Of a stretch of 64,000 nt of DNA, positions 9,265 through 17,506 are shown one piece after another. The stretch's first letter is position 1. Every line of letters starts with the position of its first letter. The notes under the pieces are model-generated. The model did no database searches and had not been told where the DNA came from. It saw nothing but the letters and a program-made list of their open reading frames with translations. The stretch comes from Devosia sp. Leaf420 (GTDB lineage: Bacteria > Pseudomonadota > Alphaproteobacteria > Rhizobiales > Devosiaceae). The stretch covers positions 248,001-312,000 of the forward strand of contig NZ_LMQU01000013.1 of NCBI RefSeq assembly GCF_001425445.1, given 5' to 3'. The translations under genes and the position numbers were made by a program.

Positions 9265-9834
9265 ATGGGTTACTATCCGCACTTCCCGGTTTCGACGCAA
9301 AGGTTGCGGCTTCGCCAATTCACCCGCGGCGATGTCGATGCGGTGTTCGACTATCGCGGTCGGGCGGATGTCGCACTCTACCTCTTCGATTCAGCTCTCA
9401 GCCGAGATGAGTGCGCCCAAGCCGTGCAGCAGCGCATCGTCCATACCAATTGGGCAGAAGAGGGCGATAAGATTGTGCTGGCGGTGGAGCTCTCAGACAG
9501 CTCGCGTGTCATTGGCGAAATGTCGCTCATTTGGCGAGACGTCGATGCCCGTCAGGCCGAGATAGGTTGGATTTTTCACCCGGAATATCAGGGCCGTGGC
9601 TACGCGACGGAGGCGGCGCGTGCGGTCATCAACCTAGGATTTTATGGTGGGGACATCCATCGCATCTTTGCACGGTGTGACGCACGGAACAGTCCGTCGT
9701 GGCGCCTCATGGAGCGGTTGGGCATGCGCCGTGAAGCACACTTTCGCGAGCATGCACGGTTCAAGGGTGGCTGGGACGAAGAGTTCATCTATGCTGTTTT
9801 GCAGCGCGAATGGCAGGGCGAAAACCAGCCCTGA
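9265..9834 (+). CDS. GNAT acetyltransferase, RimJ/RimL-like (copy 1)
   Basis: A 189-residue N-acetyltransferase. It opens with the RimJ-like TQRLRLRQFTRGDVDAVF and carries the acetyl-CoA loop (HPEYQGRGYATEAARAV), followed by HRIFARCDARNSPSWRLMERLGM. GGAGAAAG sits just before the ATG at 9265; the longer upstream extension is not supported. The neighbouring gene at 10015 encodes a clear paralogue sharing the C-terminal ERLGMR-EAH-REHA-F pattern. It may acetylate a protein N-terminus, an antibiotic or a small amine; the substrate is unknown. Confidence 0.82.
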   Translation: MGYYPHFPVSTQRLRLRQFTRGDVDAVFDYRGRADVALYLFDSALSRDECAQAVQQRIVHTNWAEEGDKIVLAVELSDSSRVIGEMSLIWRDVDARQAEIGWIFHPEYQGRGYATEAARAVINLGFYGGDIHRIFARCDARNSPSWRLMERLGMRREAHFREHARFKGGWDEEFIYAVLQREWQGENQP

Positions 9835-10014
9835 TCGCCGCGGGACTTATTGCTCCATGATATGTGGTTTCACCCATGTCATCCGGAGACATCCCTGTTC
9901 GTGCCTGCAAAAGCTGAGTGAACTGAATTTCATTAGATATTGCAGGAACTTCCATCCGATCATGCCGTTGTCCCCTTGGAGCGTCCAGCAGCTTACATAA
10001 GGGGCGGAATCGTC
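9835..10014. other. 180-bp spacer between tandem acetyltransferase genes
   Basis: No supported reading frame and no terminator-like hairpin. AAGGGGCGG (9998-10006) just before 10015 serves as the ribosome-binding site of the second gene. The second gene may have its own promoter here or be read through from the first. Confidence 0.35.
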
Positions 10015-10611
10015 ATGTCGGGTTTGAATTTTCCAATCACTACCAATCGTCTTGTTCTTCGTCCGTTTGAGCGCAGTGATGTGCCCCTGGTCGCGCGCTA
10101 TCACACTCTTCCTTCTGTCCAGCGCTATCTCGCTCGTCCAACACGCTATGCTGAAGACGTAGCCGGCGCCGTCGAAGTCATGCGCAACCAGATCGGTTTG
10201 CAGCGTCCGGGCGATGTTCTGACCCTTGCGATGCAGCGCAAAGGCGATCAGGCCGTCCTCGGTCATGTGTCGCTGAAATGGTCCGACGCGACCGCGGGGC
10301 AGGGGGAATTGCTGTTCTGCATCGATCCCGCCCACGCTGGTAACGGCTTCCTCACCGAATCACTGACCGCGATGCTGAACCTCTCCTTCGATCATTTCCG
10401 CATTCACCGCATTTTCGTGCGCTGCGATGGCCGTAATCATCACTCAGCCAAGCTGATGCAGAAGCTCGGTATGCGCCTTGAAGCGCATTATCGCGAGCAC
10501 GCGCTCTTCCAGGGTGAATGGGACGAGGAATTGCACTTTGCCATTCTCGATCGCGAATGGCAGGCATCGTCCAAGGTGCGCCCGTTGCCGCTGCGCGAAC
10601 GCGTCGCCTGA
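10015..10611 (+). CDS. GNAT acetyltransferase, RimJ/RimL-like (copy 2)
   Basis: A 198-residue paralogue of the preceding gene: TNRLVLRPFERSDVPLVARY at the N-terminus, acetyl-CoA loop DPAHAGNGFLTESLTAM, then HRIFVRCDGRNHHSAKLMQ and KLGMRLEAHYREHALFQGEW. The ATG at 10015 is preferred because it follows a purine-rich GGGGCGG and matches the start of its twin. The P-loop has N-G instead of R-G (GNGF versus GRGY), which may alter cofactor binding. Its substrate is unknown. Confidence 0.82.
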   Translation: MSGLNFPITTNRLVLRPFERSDVPLVARYHTLPSVQRYLARPTRYAEDVAGAVEVMRNQIGLQRPGDVLTLAMQRKGDQAVLGHVSLKWSDATAGQGELLFCIDPAHAGNGFLTESLTAMLNLSFDHFRIHRIFVRCDGRNHHSAKLMQKLGMRLEAHYREHALFQGEWDEELHFAILDREWQASSKVRPLPLRERVA

Positions 10612-10658
10612 TTTGCACCTGAGGCGCATCTGCGCTATGTCGCCGCCAAATCGGCTGG

Positions 10659-11480
10659 ATGGCGCAGATGGCAGGCACTGACACTTCCCTCTCCATAACG
10701 CTGGCCCCCGGGCCAGCGATTATTTTATGCGAACCGCAATTGGGCGAGAATATCGGCACTGCGGCACGCGCCATGGCCAATTTCGGGCTCTGGGACCTGC
10801 GCCTTGTTCGCCCGCGCGACGGCTGGCCGAATGAAAAGGCGGTAGCAGCTGCCTCTCGAGCAGACCATGTGCTCGAGCGTGTCCGTGTTTTCGAAACACT
10901 GGAAGACGCCATCGCCGATCTCAAGCTGGTCTATGCCACTACGGCCCGTTCGCGCGACATGCAGAAAGAAGTGCTGGGGCCGGAAGAAGCATCGATCAAT
11001 ATGGCCCAGAGCATCAATGCCGGGCAGGGGGCGGGACTGCTCTTCGGTCGCGAACGTTGGGGCCTTCTCAATGATGAAGTCGCCATGTCGGACGCGATCG
11101 TAACCCTTCCGGTCGAACCGGCATTCGCGTCTCTCAACATCGCTCAGGCGGTTTTGTTGATGGCATATGAATGGCGCCGCCATGGTGGCCCGGGCAAAGA
11201 TCTGCCCTTTGGGGACGGGCTCGATGAAGCCGCGCCGCGCAACGAACTTGTCGGGCTGTTCGAGCATCTCGAAGGCGTGCTTGATCAGAGTGGTTTCTTC
11301 ACGACGCCGGATAAGCGCCCCAGCATGGTCAACAATCTGCGCACGGCGCTCACCCGCGGGCGATTTACCAGCCAGGAAATCCGCACACTGCGCGGCGTGA
11401 TTTCTTCAATCGACCGGCGCCATGAGCGACCGAATCCAAACCGGCAGAAGGCCGAGGCCGATAAACCGATCACGGATTAA
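10659..11480 (+). CDS. trmJ: SPOUT RNA methyltransferase, TrmJ-type
   Basis: A 273-residue TrmH/TrmJ-family enzyme that 2'-O-methylates tRNA (position 32 in E. coli TrmJ) using SAM. Motif 1 is CEPQLGENIGTAARAMANFG; the trefoil-knot SAM site is GLLFGRERWGLLNDEV followed by LPVEPAFASLNIAQAVLLMAYE. A helical C-terminal extension (about 195-260) matches TrmJ rather than TrmH. Starts at 10659 or 10668 are both possible. The C-terminal tail is basic. Target nucleotide is inferred from the family only. Confidence 0.82.
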   Translation: MAQMAGTDTSLSITLAPGPAIILCEPQLGENIGTAARAMANFGLWDLRLVRPRDGWPNEKAVAAASRADHVLERVRVFETLEDAIADLKLVYATTARSRDMQKEVLGPEEASINMAQSINAGQGAGLLFGRERWGLLNDEVAMSDAIVTLPVEPAFASLNIAQAVLLMAYEWRRHGGPGKDLPFGDGLDEAAPRNELVGLFEHLEGVLDQSGFFTTPDKRPSMVNNLRTALTRGRFTSQEIRTLRGVISSIDRRHERPNPNRQKAEADKPITD

Positions 11481-11547
11481 TCTGCCGAACGGATCGGACC
11501 AGATTCGCCTTTGACGCCGGTGCGACAAAGTGTCATGCCGGGTCATC

Positions 11548-12786
11548 ATGTCCACGACCCATCCTACTGAGCCCAATCGGCTTGCCTTCACCTATCCCGA
11601 CTTTCGCTTTTTTTGGCTGACGACACTGTTCGTCAGCTTTGCCGTGCAGATCATGTCGGTCTCCATCGCCTGGCAGATTTTTGCCGTGACTGGTGATTAT
11701 TTCCTGCTCGGGCTTGTTGGGCTGTGTCTGTTTCTCCCGGCGCTCTGCCTTATCCTCGTTACGGGATTGACCGCCGACCGCTTCAATCGTCGCGGCATCA
11801 TGGCAATCTGCCTTACCGTGGAATTGCTCTGCGCCCTCGGATTTCTGGCCTTGGTCGAGGTTGAAGCCCATCAGGTCTGGCCGATCTTTGTCATTCTGGT
11901 TGTCCTCGGCACCGCCCGCGCCTTCTGGGGTCCTGCGGCGCAATCGCTGGCGCCAAATCTGGTGCCGCCTGAGGCGCTATCAAACGCGATCACAGTCAAT
12001 GCGTCGGCCTGGCAGATTGCCAGTATCGCTGGACCATCTGTTGGTGGTGTCCTCTACGCAATCAGTCCGATCCTCGCCTTTGGCACAGCCGCCGTGCTGC
12101 TGGTCTGCGGCGCTGTCTGCGTCATTCTCATTCCCAAGCCCACTCAGCAACGGGCCCAGCAGGCGACGAGCCTTGAAACCATCTTTGGAGGCTTCCGCTA
12201 CATTCTGTCCAACAAGGTGGTGCTCGGTGCCATCTCTTTGGACATGTTTGCGGTGCTCATGGGCGGCGCCGTTGCGCTGCTGCCTGCCTTTACCGAGGAA
12301 ATCCTCCACGGCGGGCCAATGGAATTCGGCGTGCTGCGCGCCGCGCCCGGAATTGGCGCGCTCACCATGGCGCTCGTGTTGACCAAGTTCCCGGTGCGCA
12401 AGCATGCGGGCAAGACCCTCTTTGCCTTCGTGGCGCTCTTTGGTCTCTTCACGCTCGTCTTCGGCCTCTCGACCAGCGTTTGGCTCTCCATTGCTGCGTT
12501 GATGCTGGTGGGTGCTGCCGACATGGTCAGCGTCACGATCCGCGAAACCATCATGCAGCTTTGGACGCCGGAAGAGGTCCGCGGACGTGTCAACGCGGTC
12601 AATTCAGTCTTTATCGGTGCATCCAACGAGCTTGGAGAGTTTCGCGCCGGGACCGTTGCGCACTTCATCGGTCCGGTTGCCGCGGTGGCCGTCGGAGGTG
12701 TCGGCGCCATGCTCGTCGCTGGGCTCTGGAGCCGGCTCTTTCCGCAACTGCGAGAGCAGGACAGTTTGGACAAGAAGATGGTCTGA
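11548..12786 (+). CDS. MFS transporter, EntS/MFS_3-like exporter
   Basis: About 412 residues with 11-12 hydrophobic helices and the N-terminal signature LAFTYPDFRFFWLTTLF typical of the enterobactin-exporter-like MFS_3 group. Motif A is present between helices 2 and 3 (GLTADRFNRRGI). The ATG at 11548 is chosen over an upstream GTG at 11530. Located in the inner membrane; substrate may be a siderophore, drug or metabolite, and no siderophore genes are nearby to guide the choice. It sits between trmJ and rpsD on the same strand. Confidence 0.82.
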   Translation: MSTTHPTEPNRLAFTYPDFRFFWLTTLFVSFAVQIMSVSIAWQIFAVTGDYFLLGLVGLCLFLPALCLILVTGLTADRFNRRGIMAICLTVELLCALGFLALVEVEAHQVWPIFVILVVLGTARAFWGPAAQSLAPNLVPPEALSNAITVNASAWQIASIAGPSVGGVLYAISPILAFGTAAVLLVCGAVCVILIPKPTQQRAQQATSLETIFGGFRYILSNKVVLGAISLDMFAVLMGGAVALLPAFTEEILHGGPMEFGVLRAAPGIGALTMALVLTKFPVRKHAGKTLFAFVALFGLFTLVFGLSTSVWLSIAALMLVGAADMVSVTIRETIMQLWTPEEVRGRVNAVNSVFIGASNELGEFRAGTVAHFIGPVAAVAVGGVGAMLVAGLWSRLFPQLREQDSLDKKMV

Positions 12787-12800
12787 AACCCCTCCGGCGC

Positions 12801-12829
12801 TTGACAGGATGGCCCCTCGCCACTATCAA
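12801..12829 (+). promoter_or_regulatory. rpsD promoter candidate
   Basis: TTGACA (12801-12806), 17-bp spacer, TATCAA (12824-12829): a near-consensus sigma-70-type promoter, placing the transcription start about 125 bp before the rpsD ATG. Confidence 0.65.
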
Positions 12830-12835
12830 GCGCCC

Positions 12836-12959
12836 ACCTATCCGGCCCTCGGGCCTTATAGGCGCACCCGGGATCTCCTGAATTTTTAGGAATCTGTCGG
12901 CCCTCGGCGACGAGGGCAAAGGAGGGCGCGATCCATTCAAACTATGAAAGGGATACGCG
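12836..12959 (+). promoter_or_regulatory. structured 5' leader of rpsD
   Basis: The roughly 120-base untranslated leader contains a 7-bp perfect stem GCCCTCG / CGAGGGC (12900-12917) closed by a GCGA (GNRA) tetraloop, and an upstream GGCCCTCGGGCC element near 12844. The ribosome-binding site AAAGGGAT lies close to the ATG. S4 is a known autoregulator in other phyla, through unrelated leader structures; autoregulation here is inference. Confidence 0.45.
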
Positions 12960-13577
12960 ATGTCGAAGCGTCATTCTGTAAAGTACAAGATTGACCGCCG
13001 TCTTGGCGAGAACATCTGGGGCCGTCCGAAGTCCCCGCTCAACGCACGTGCCTATGGCCCCGGCCAGCACGGTCAGCGTCGCAAGGGCAAGCTTTCGGAC
13101 TACGGTCTGCAGCTCCGCGCCAAGCAGAAGCTGAAGGGCTACTATGGCTCGATCACTGAAAAGGCTTTCCGTCGTCTTTATGACGAAGCCAGCCGTCGCA
13201 AGGGCGACACTGGTGAAAACCTGATCGGTCTGCTCGAGTCGCGCCTCGACGCGATCATCTATCGTGCGAAGTTCGTCGCAACGGTGTTTGCTGCTCGTCA
13301 GTTCGTGAGCCACGGCCACGTGACCGTCAACGGCCAGCGCGTGAACATCCCATCCTACCAGGTCAAGGTTGGCGACAAGATCGAAGTGCGTGAGCGCTCC
13401 AAGCAGCTCACCGTCGTTCTCGAAGCCGTCCAGCTCGCTGAACGCGATGTGCCGGATTACGTAGAAGTCGACCACAACAAGATGGTCGCCACCTACGCCC
13501 GCGTGCCCGCTCTCTCGGACGTGCCGTACCCGGTCCAGATGGAACCGAACCTCGTCGTCGAATTTTATTCGCGCTAA
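12960..13577 (+). CDS. rpsD: 30S ribosomal protein S4
   Basis: A 205-residue primary 16S rRNA-binding protein of the 30S subunit. It has the alpha-type N-terminus [20 protein letters not shown], the conserved [20 protein letters not shown] segment, an S4 RNA-binding domain (about 95-160: [29 protein letters not shown]) and the C-terminal LVVEFYSR. It is a stand-alone gene, not in an alpha operon with rpsM/rpsK/rpoA, as is usual in Alphaproteobacteria. It has its own promoter, leader and terminator. Confidence 0.98.
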   Translation: MSKRHSVKYKIDRRLGENIWGRPKSPLNARAYGPGQHGQRRKGKLSDYGLQLRAKQKLKGYYGSITEKAFRRLYDEASRRKGDTGENLIGLLESRLDAIIYRAKFVATVFAARQFVSHGHVTVNGQRVNIPSYQVKVGDKIEVRERSKQLTVVLEAVQLAERDVPDYVEVDHNKMVATYARVPALSDVPYPVQMEPNLVVEFYSR

Positions 13578-13602
13578 GCGAACACGACGCACAGAACTGG
13601 GA

Positions 13603-13632
13603 AGGGCCGCCATCTGGTGGCCCTTTTCTTTT
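13603..13632 (+). terminator. intrinsic terminator of rpsD
   Basis: GGGCCGCCA / TGGTGGCCC stem followed by TTTTCTTTT, 26 bp after the stop codon. Confidence 0.8.
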
Positions 13633-13782
13633 GGCTCAATGAGATGGACTAAAAAGGAAAGGCTGGTGCGGTTAGCCCAGCCCCTGCGTTAAGACCGCAG
13701 GTCCTGGCCTTCGCTACGCGATGAGTCCCATGACCTTGAACGCCTGCGCATAGTGCGCGTGCGACACAAAGGTCCTGGAACG
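13633..13782. other. spacer between rpsD and VOC gene, possible minus-strand gene remnant
   Basis: On the minus strand, a frame ending at a TAG near 13720 reads HAHYAQAFKVMGLIA before the stop, which looks protein-like, but it has no start and runs into the VOC coding region. Two small hairpins (GGCTGG/CCAGCC near 13660-13685 and CCTGCG/CGCAGG near 13681-13700) lie beside it. It could be the tail of a decayed gene; there is no firm evidence. Confidence 0.25.
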
Positions 13783-14208
13783 ATGAAACAGTCTATCGTC
13801 GTCATTACACTCGGCGTCGCCGACATCGCCCGCTCACGCCGCTTCTATGGCGAAGGCTTTGGGTGGACGCCTGTCTTCGACAATCCCGAAATCGTTTTTT
13901 ACCAAATGAACGGGTTCGTGCTGGGTACCTTCCTCAAGTCAGCACTGGAGGAAGACATGAACCTGACGGATCTACCGGTGGGCCCCGGTGCCTATGCGCT
14001 AGCCCACAATGTCACGAACAAAGAAGATGTCGAGCCGATCATGGATGCCCTTGTTTCAGCTGGAGGCACGCTTCTGCGCAAGGCCGATGCGCCAATCCAT
14101 GGCGGCTTCCGCGGCTACATCGCGGACCCGGATGGGCACGCCTGGGAAATCGCCTGGAATCCAGCCTGGCCGATCGATGAGAACGGTCACGTCACTTTTG
14201 CCGTATGA
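13783..14208 (+). CDS. VOC-family (glyoxalase/bleomycin-resistance fold) protein
   Basis: A 141-residue vicinal-oxygen-chelate protein with two beta-alpha-beta-beta-beta modules: VVITLGVADIARSRRFYGEG at the N-terminus and GYIADPDGHAWEIAWNP near the C-terminus, the latter carrying the usual His/Glu metal positions. The ATG at 13783 is preferred over a GTG ten codons upstream because the family starts right before the first beta strand. Members act as dioxygenases, glyoxalases or resistance proteins; nothing in the context separates these options. Confidence 0.8.
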   Translation: MKQSIVVITLGVADIARSRRFYGEGFGWTPVFDNPEIVFYQMNGFVLGTFLKSALEEDMNLTDLPVGPGAYALAHNVTNKEDVEPIMDALVSAGGTLLRKADAPIHGGFRGYIADPDGHAWEIAWNPAWPIDENGHVTFAV

Positions 14209-14211
14209 TCA

Positions 14212-14247
14212 AAAGTGAAGGGCCACTCCGAGGAGTGGCCCTTTTGT
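14212..14247. terminator. bidirectional terminator between VOC gene and sbmA
   Basis: GGGCCACTCC / GGAGTGGCCC stem with CTTTTG on the right and AAAAG on the left, lying between two convergent genes. Confidence 0.85.
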
Positions 14248-14254
14248 CTGAGTA

Positions 14255-15655
14255 TCAGGTCGTCGCAGCGCCGCTGATGCTTTCCTTGATCGGCTCCTGA
14301 TCCTTCGGGATAAAGCTCTCGAAGAGACGCAGACGCAGGTAGACCGACTGCAACTCGACGATCGTTGTCCAAGCGCGAGCGAAGAACTGGAACGAGGACG
14401 ACACCTGGCCGAAGGCCAACTGTACCTGCTGATAGACACCCATTGTCAGGCCGCCAGCAAGAATAGTCGGCGCCATGGTTAGAAGCGGAACGTATCCAAC
14501 CATGTTGAGGTAGGCGTAACGCGCCAGGTTGAAGTAGGTGTAGTGGAAATAGAGCCTAAAATAGTTCTTCTGCACATTGGCAAAGAGCTCCTTCACCGTT
14601 GGCGGATCGGCGCGCTCGGCGTGATCTTCACCGAACACCAGTTCCTTACGATAGGCTGCTTCAACGCGCTGATTAGCAAAATTGAGGCCGGGTAGTTTGA
14701 TACCAACGGTCGCTAGCAGGACCGTGCCGATAATAGCAGCTGCGAGAGCCACCCAAACCAGACTGCCGGGAACTTCACCGACGAACGGCAGCTCGGTGAT
14801 CGTGCTCGATAGTCCCCACAGCATCGGCAGAAACACGACAAGCGTGATCAGCGAGCTGAAAAAGGCCGTGCCGAGGTCCTCAACGATGGTCGCGAAACGC
14901 ATGGTGTCTTCCTGCACACGCTGCGCGGCACCTTCCGTTTGGCGGATCGCTGGCCAATGCGCCATGTAGTAGAAGTTCATCGCCTTGCGCCAACGGAAGA
15001 CGTAGTGCGAGGTGAAGAAGGCGAGCAAAACTGAAACGATGATGGTTGGCATCAATACGATCAGCAGCGTGAAGACCTCGCCGTAAAAACGCTCAGGCGA
15101 AACCGACCGCGGTTGGGTCAAAGCCAGCTGGATCATATCGAAGAACACGCCAGACCATTCGTTGACGAACGCTTCGACCTGCACTTGGAAATAGATGACC
15201 AAAAGGATGCCGGTCGACCCGACGACGCTCCACCAATACCACTCGTTGCGCTTGTAAAAGTACCAGAAGACGCAGAACGCAAGCGCAACGAGCAGCACAT
15301 ACTCATAAAGCCAGACGCGATCCCCGTTGAGGAAGTTGCCAACCGAGGACTCGGCGGCGCCTGCAGCGGCAGCCTGTTGCGAGGTCGAAGTGGTGCTTTC
15401 TGTCGTCGCCGGAGCATTGGGGTTGGTCTGATCAGCACTAGCCGCAGGCTGCGCAGCAACCGGATCGTCTGCCGTCGTCGGTTGATCGGCGGCCGGTGTC
15501 TCCGTCGAGGCGATCTGGGGGTGGGTGAACCGATCGATACTGATGACCGACCGGATGGGTTCGCCGACGGCAAACCAGATCAGCACGGAGGCCAGCAGCC
15601 ACAAGGCAGCCGACGAAAAGAATATCTTGGGTACGGGGAAAAAGGAGCGGAACAC
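14255..15655 (-). CDS. sbmA: SbmA/BacA-family peptide importer
   Basis: A 466-residue inner-membrane transporter related to E. coli SbmA and rhizobial BacA, which import proline-rich and NCR antimicrobial peptides using the proton gradient. Diagnostic segments include SHYVFRWRKAMNFYYMAHW, EGAAQRVQEDTMRFATIVED, KLPGLNFANQRVEAAYRKEL and NYFRLYFHYTYFNLARYAYL. It starts at GTG 15655 with GGAG seven bases upstream. SbmA itself is about 406 residues; the extra length is an Ala/Thr/Pro/Gln-rich insert at about 50-104, in the first periplasmic loop. It is divergent from ttcA. Confidence 0.92.
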   Translation of the reverse strand: MFRSFFPVPKIFFSSAALWLLASVLIWFAVGEPIRSVISIDRFTHPQIASTETPAADQPTTADDPVAAQPAASADQTNPNAPATTESTTSTSQQAAAAGAAESSVGNFLNGDRVWLYEYVLLVALAFCVFWYFYKRNEWYWWSVVGSTGILLVIYFQVQVEAFVNEWSGVFFDMIQLALTQPRSVSPERFYGEVFTLLIVLMPTIIVSVLLAFFTSHYVFRWRKAMNFYYMAHWPAIRQTEGAAQRVQEDTMRFATIVEDLGTAFFSSLITLVVFLPMLWGLSSTITELPFVGEVPGSLVWVALAAAIIGTVLLATVGIKLPGLNFANQRVEAAYRKELVFGEDHAERADPPTVKELFANVQKNYFRLYFHYTYFNLARYAYLNMVGYVPLLTMAPTILAGGLTMGVYQQVQLAFGQVSSSFQFFARAWTTIVELQSVYLRLRLFESFIPKDQEPIKESISGAATT

Positions 15656-15821
15656 CGGGAGACTCCAAGGTGCCAGGAAGATGTGTCATCTAACTGTGGC
15701 ATTACGCATAAAACAAGGACAGGAAGTTAAGCTTTGGTAAGGTTAAGGCCTGTCGCTTTTGCTTTCCCTGCGCTTCTGCAGGGGGTATCAGCAGGGCGAA
15801 GGTTCATATGAGAGATTTGCC

Positions 15822-16697
15822 ATGACCGCGGTGATGGAAGCCCCGACCACGCTGGCTGACGAGAACGAAACTGGTGCGCATCCGATTTTCGCCAAGGCAC
15901 CGCGTTCGGTCGAGTTCAACAAGCTGCGGAAGCGTCTCATCCGCAACACGCGCGAGGCACTCGAAAAATTCGGCATGGTCCGGCCCGGAGAGAAATGGCT
16001 GATTGCCCTTTCGGGCGGTAAGGACAGCTATGGTCTCCTCGCCTTGTTGCTCGATCTCAAGTGGCGCGGCCTGCTGCCGGTGGAGCTCTTGGCCTGCAAT
16101 CTCGATCAGGGCCAGCCGAACTTTCCCAAGCATATCTTGCCGGAATTCCTTGCGGGATTGGGGATAGAGCATCGCATCGAATATCAGGACACCTATTCGA
16201 TCGTGACCGACAAGCTGCCGCAGGGCGCGACCTATTGCTCGCTCTGCTCGCGCCTTCGCCGCGGCAATCTCTATCGCATCGCGCGGGAAGAAGGCTGCAC
16301 GGCGCTGGTGCTAGGTCATCATCGCGACGACAGCCTCGAAACCTTCTTCATGAACATGTTCCATGGCGGCAAGCTCGCGGCGATGCCGGCCAAACTCGTC
16401 AACGATGAAGGCGATCTGCAGGTGCTGCGGCCGCTGATCTATTGCGCAGAGGAAGATCTGCAGAAATTTTCCGATGCCATGCAGTTCCCGATCATTCCCT
16501 GCGATCTCTGTGGCTCGCAGGATGGGCTCGAGCGCAATGCGATGAAGGCCATGCTGACCGATATCGAAAAGCGGATGTCGGGCCGCAAGGATGTCATGAT
16601 CCGTGCGCTCGGCAATATTAATGCGAGCCACATGCTGGATCCTAAACTCTTTGATTTCGCCAGCCTGACCGTGAGCGCAAAGGAAGAAAACGCATGA
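15822..16697 (+). CDS. ttcA: tRNA 2-thiocytidine(32) biosynthesis protein TtcA
   Basis: An ATP- and [4Fe-4S]-dependent enzyme that thiolates C32 of certain tRNAs. The PP-loop is [18 protein letters not shown] (about 60-80). Cluster Cys pairs are seen in [11 protein letters not shown] and [17 protein letters not shown], as in TtcA. The frame can be extended upstream, but ATG 15822 gives 291 residues, close to the family. The stop overlaps the next start (ATGA), so it is coupled to the inositol-monophosphatase-like gene. A sigma-type promoter must lie in the divergent region shared with sbmA. Confidence 0.92.
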   Translation: MTAVMEAPTTLADENETGAHPIFAKAPRSVEFNKLRKRLIRNTREALEKFGMVRPGEKWLIALSGGKDSYGLLALLLDLKWRGLLPVELLACNLDQGQPNFPKHILPEFLAGLGIEHRIEYQDTYSIVTDKLPQGATYCSLCSRLRRGNLYRIAREEGCTALVLGHHRDDSLETFFMNMFHGGKLAAMPAKLVNDEGDLQVLRPLIYCAEEDLQKFSDAMQFPIIPCDLCGSQDGLERNAMKAMLTDIEKRMSGRKDVMIRALGNINASHMLDPKLFDFASLTVSAKEENA

Positions 16698-17506
16698 ATA
16701 TCGAACGGCTTGCTGGAATATTGCGCGAAGCGGCCAAGGCCGAGATCATGCCGCGTTTCCGGCATCTCGACGAGGGCATGGTGCGCAGCAAGACCAACGC
16801 GTTCGATCTCGTCACCGAAGCTGACGAGAATGCGGAACGGGTCATTACGGCCGCCATTCGCGCCCATTCGCCCAATACCGTCGTTGTCGGCGAGGAAGCG
16901 GTCTCCGCCAATCCGGCGCTGCTCGAAACCAACTTTGAAGATCGCACCGTCATCTATGTCGATCCAGTCGACGGCACCTACAATTTCGCCGCTGGCCTAC
17001 CGCTTTTTGCCGTGATGGCAGCGGTGGTTGAAAATGGCGAGACGGTCGCCGGCGTCATTTACGACCCGATGGGCGACGATTTCCTGATGACCGAGCGTGG
17101 CTGCGGCACTTGGCAGGTCTTTCCCGATGGACGCCGGGTGCGGCAGAAATTTGCCGAAGCTGCGCCGCTTGCCGAGATGGGCGGGCTGGCTTCCGTCTCT
17201 TATCTGCCCGAGGGCGTGCGTAGCCAGGTCCTCGCCAATCTGGCCAAGGTCAAGATGTTCGCCAACTATCGCTGTGCTGGCCATGAATATCGCATGGCCG
17301 CGAGCGGACACGTGCATTTCCTCATGTATAACAAGCTGATGCCGTGGGACCACGTTGCCGGCGCGCTGATGATGCGCGAAGCCGGTGCGCATGTCGCGCG
17401 CCTTGATGGCTCGGAATACAAGGCACGTCACAGCGATGGCGGCCTGCTTATCGCGCCAAGCAAGGAGAGTTGGGACGAACTCCGTCGCGAGGTCTTTACG
17501 GTCTAG
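16694..17506 (+). CDS. inositol monophosphatase-family phosphatase
   Basis: A 270-residue Mg-dependent, Li-sensitive-type phosphatase. Metal site motifs are [10 protein letters not shown] (first Glu), [20 protein letters not shown] (about 90-110) and [18 protein letters not shown] (about 215-235). Substrate could be inositol phosphate, histidinol phosphate (HisN-like) or 3'-phosphoadenosine; no his or cys sulfur genes adjoin. Its start overlaps the ttcA stop by four bases. Its 3' end overlaps the convergent aminotransferase by 11 bp. Confidence 0.85.
   Translation: MNIERLAGILREAAKAEIMPRFRHLDEGMVRSKTNAFDLVTEADENAERVITAAIRAHSPNTVVVGEEAVSANPALLETNFEDRTVIYVDPVDGTYNFAAGLPLFAVMAAVVENGETVAGVIYDPMGDDFLMTERGCGTWQVFPDGRRVRQKFAEAAPLAEMGGLASVSYLPEGVRSQVLANLAKVKMFANYRCAGHEYRMAASGHVHFLMYNKLMPWDHVAGALMMREAGAHVARLDGSEYKARHSDGGLLIAPSKESWDELRREVFTV

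Noticed and set aside
13660..13700. Hairpins considered as a small RNA or SRP RNA.
   Set aside because: The conserved SRP RNA loop motif (GGAAG...) is absent and no promoter is seen.
15725..15750. Two TTAA motifs considered as a CtrA site between sbmA and ttcA.
   Set aside because: The half-sites are 12-13 bases apart instead of seven.
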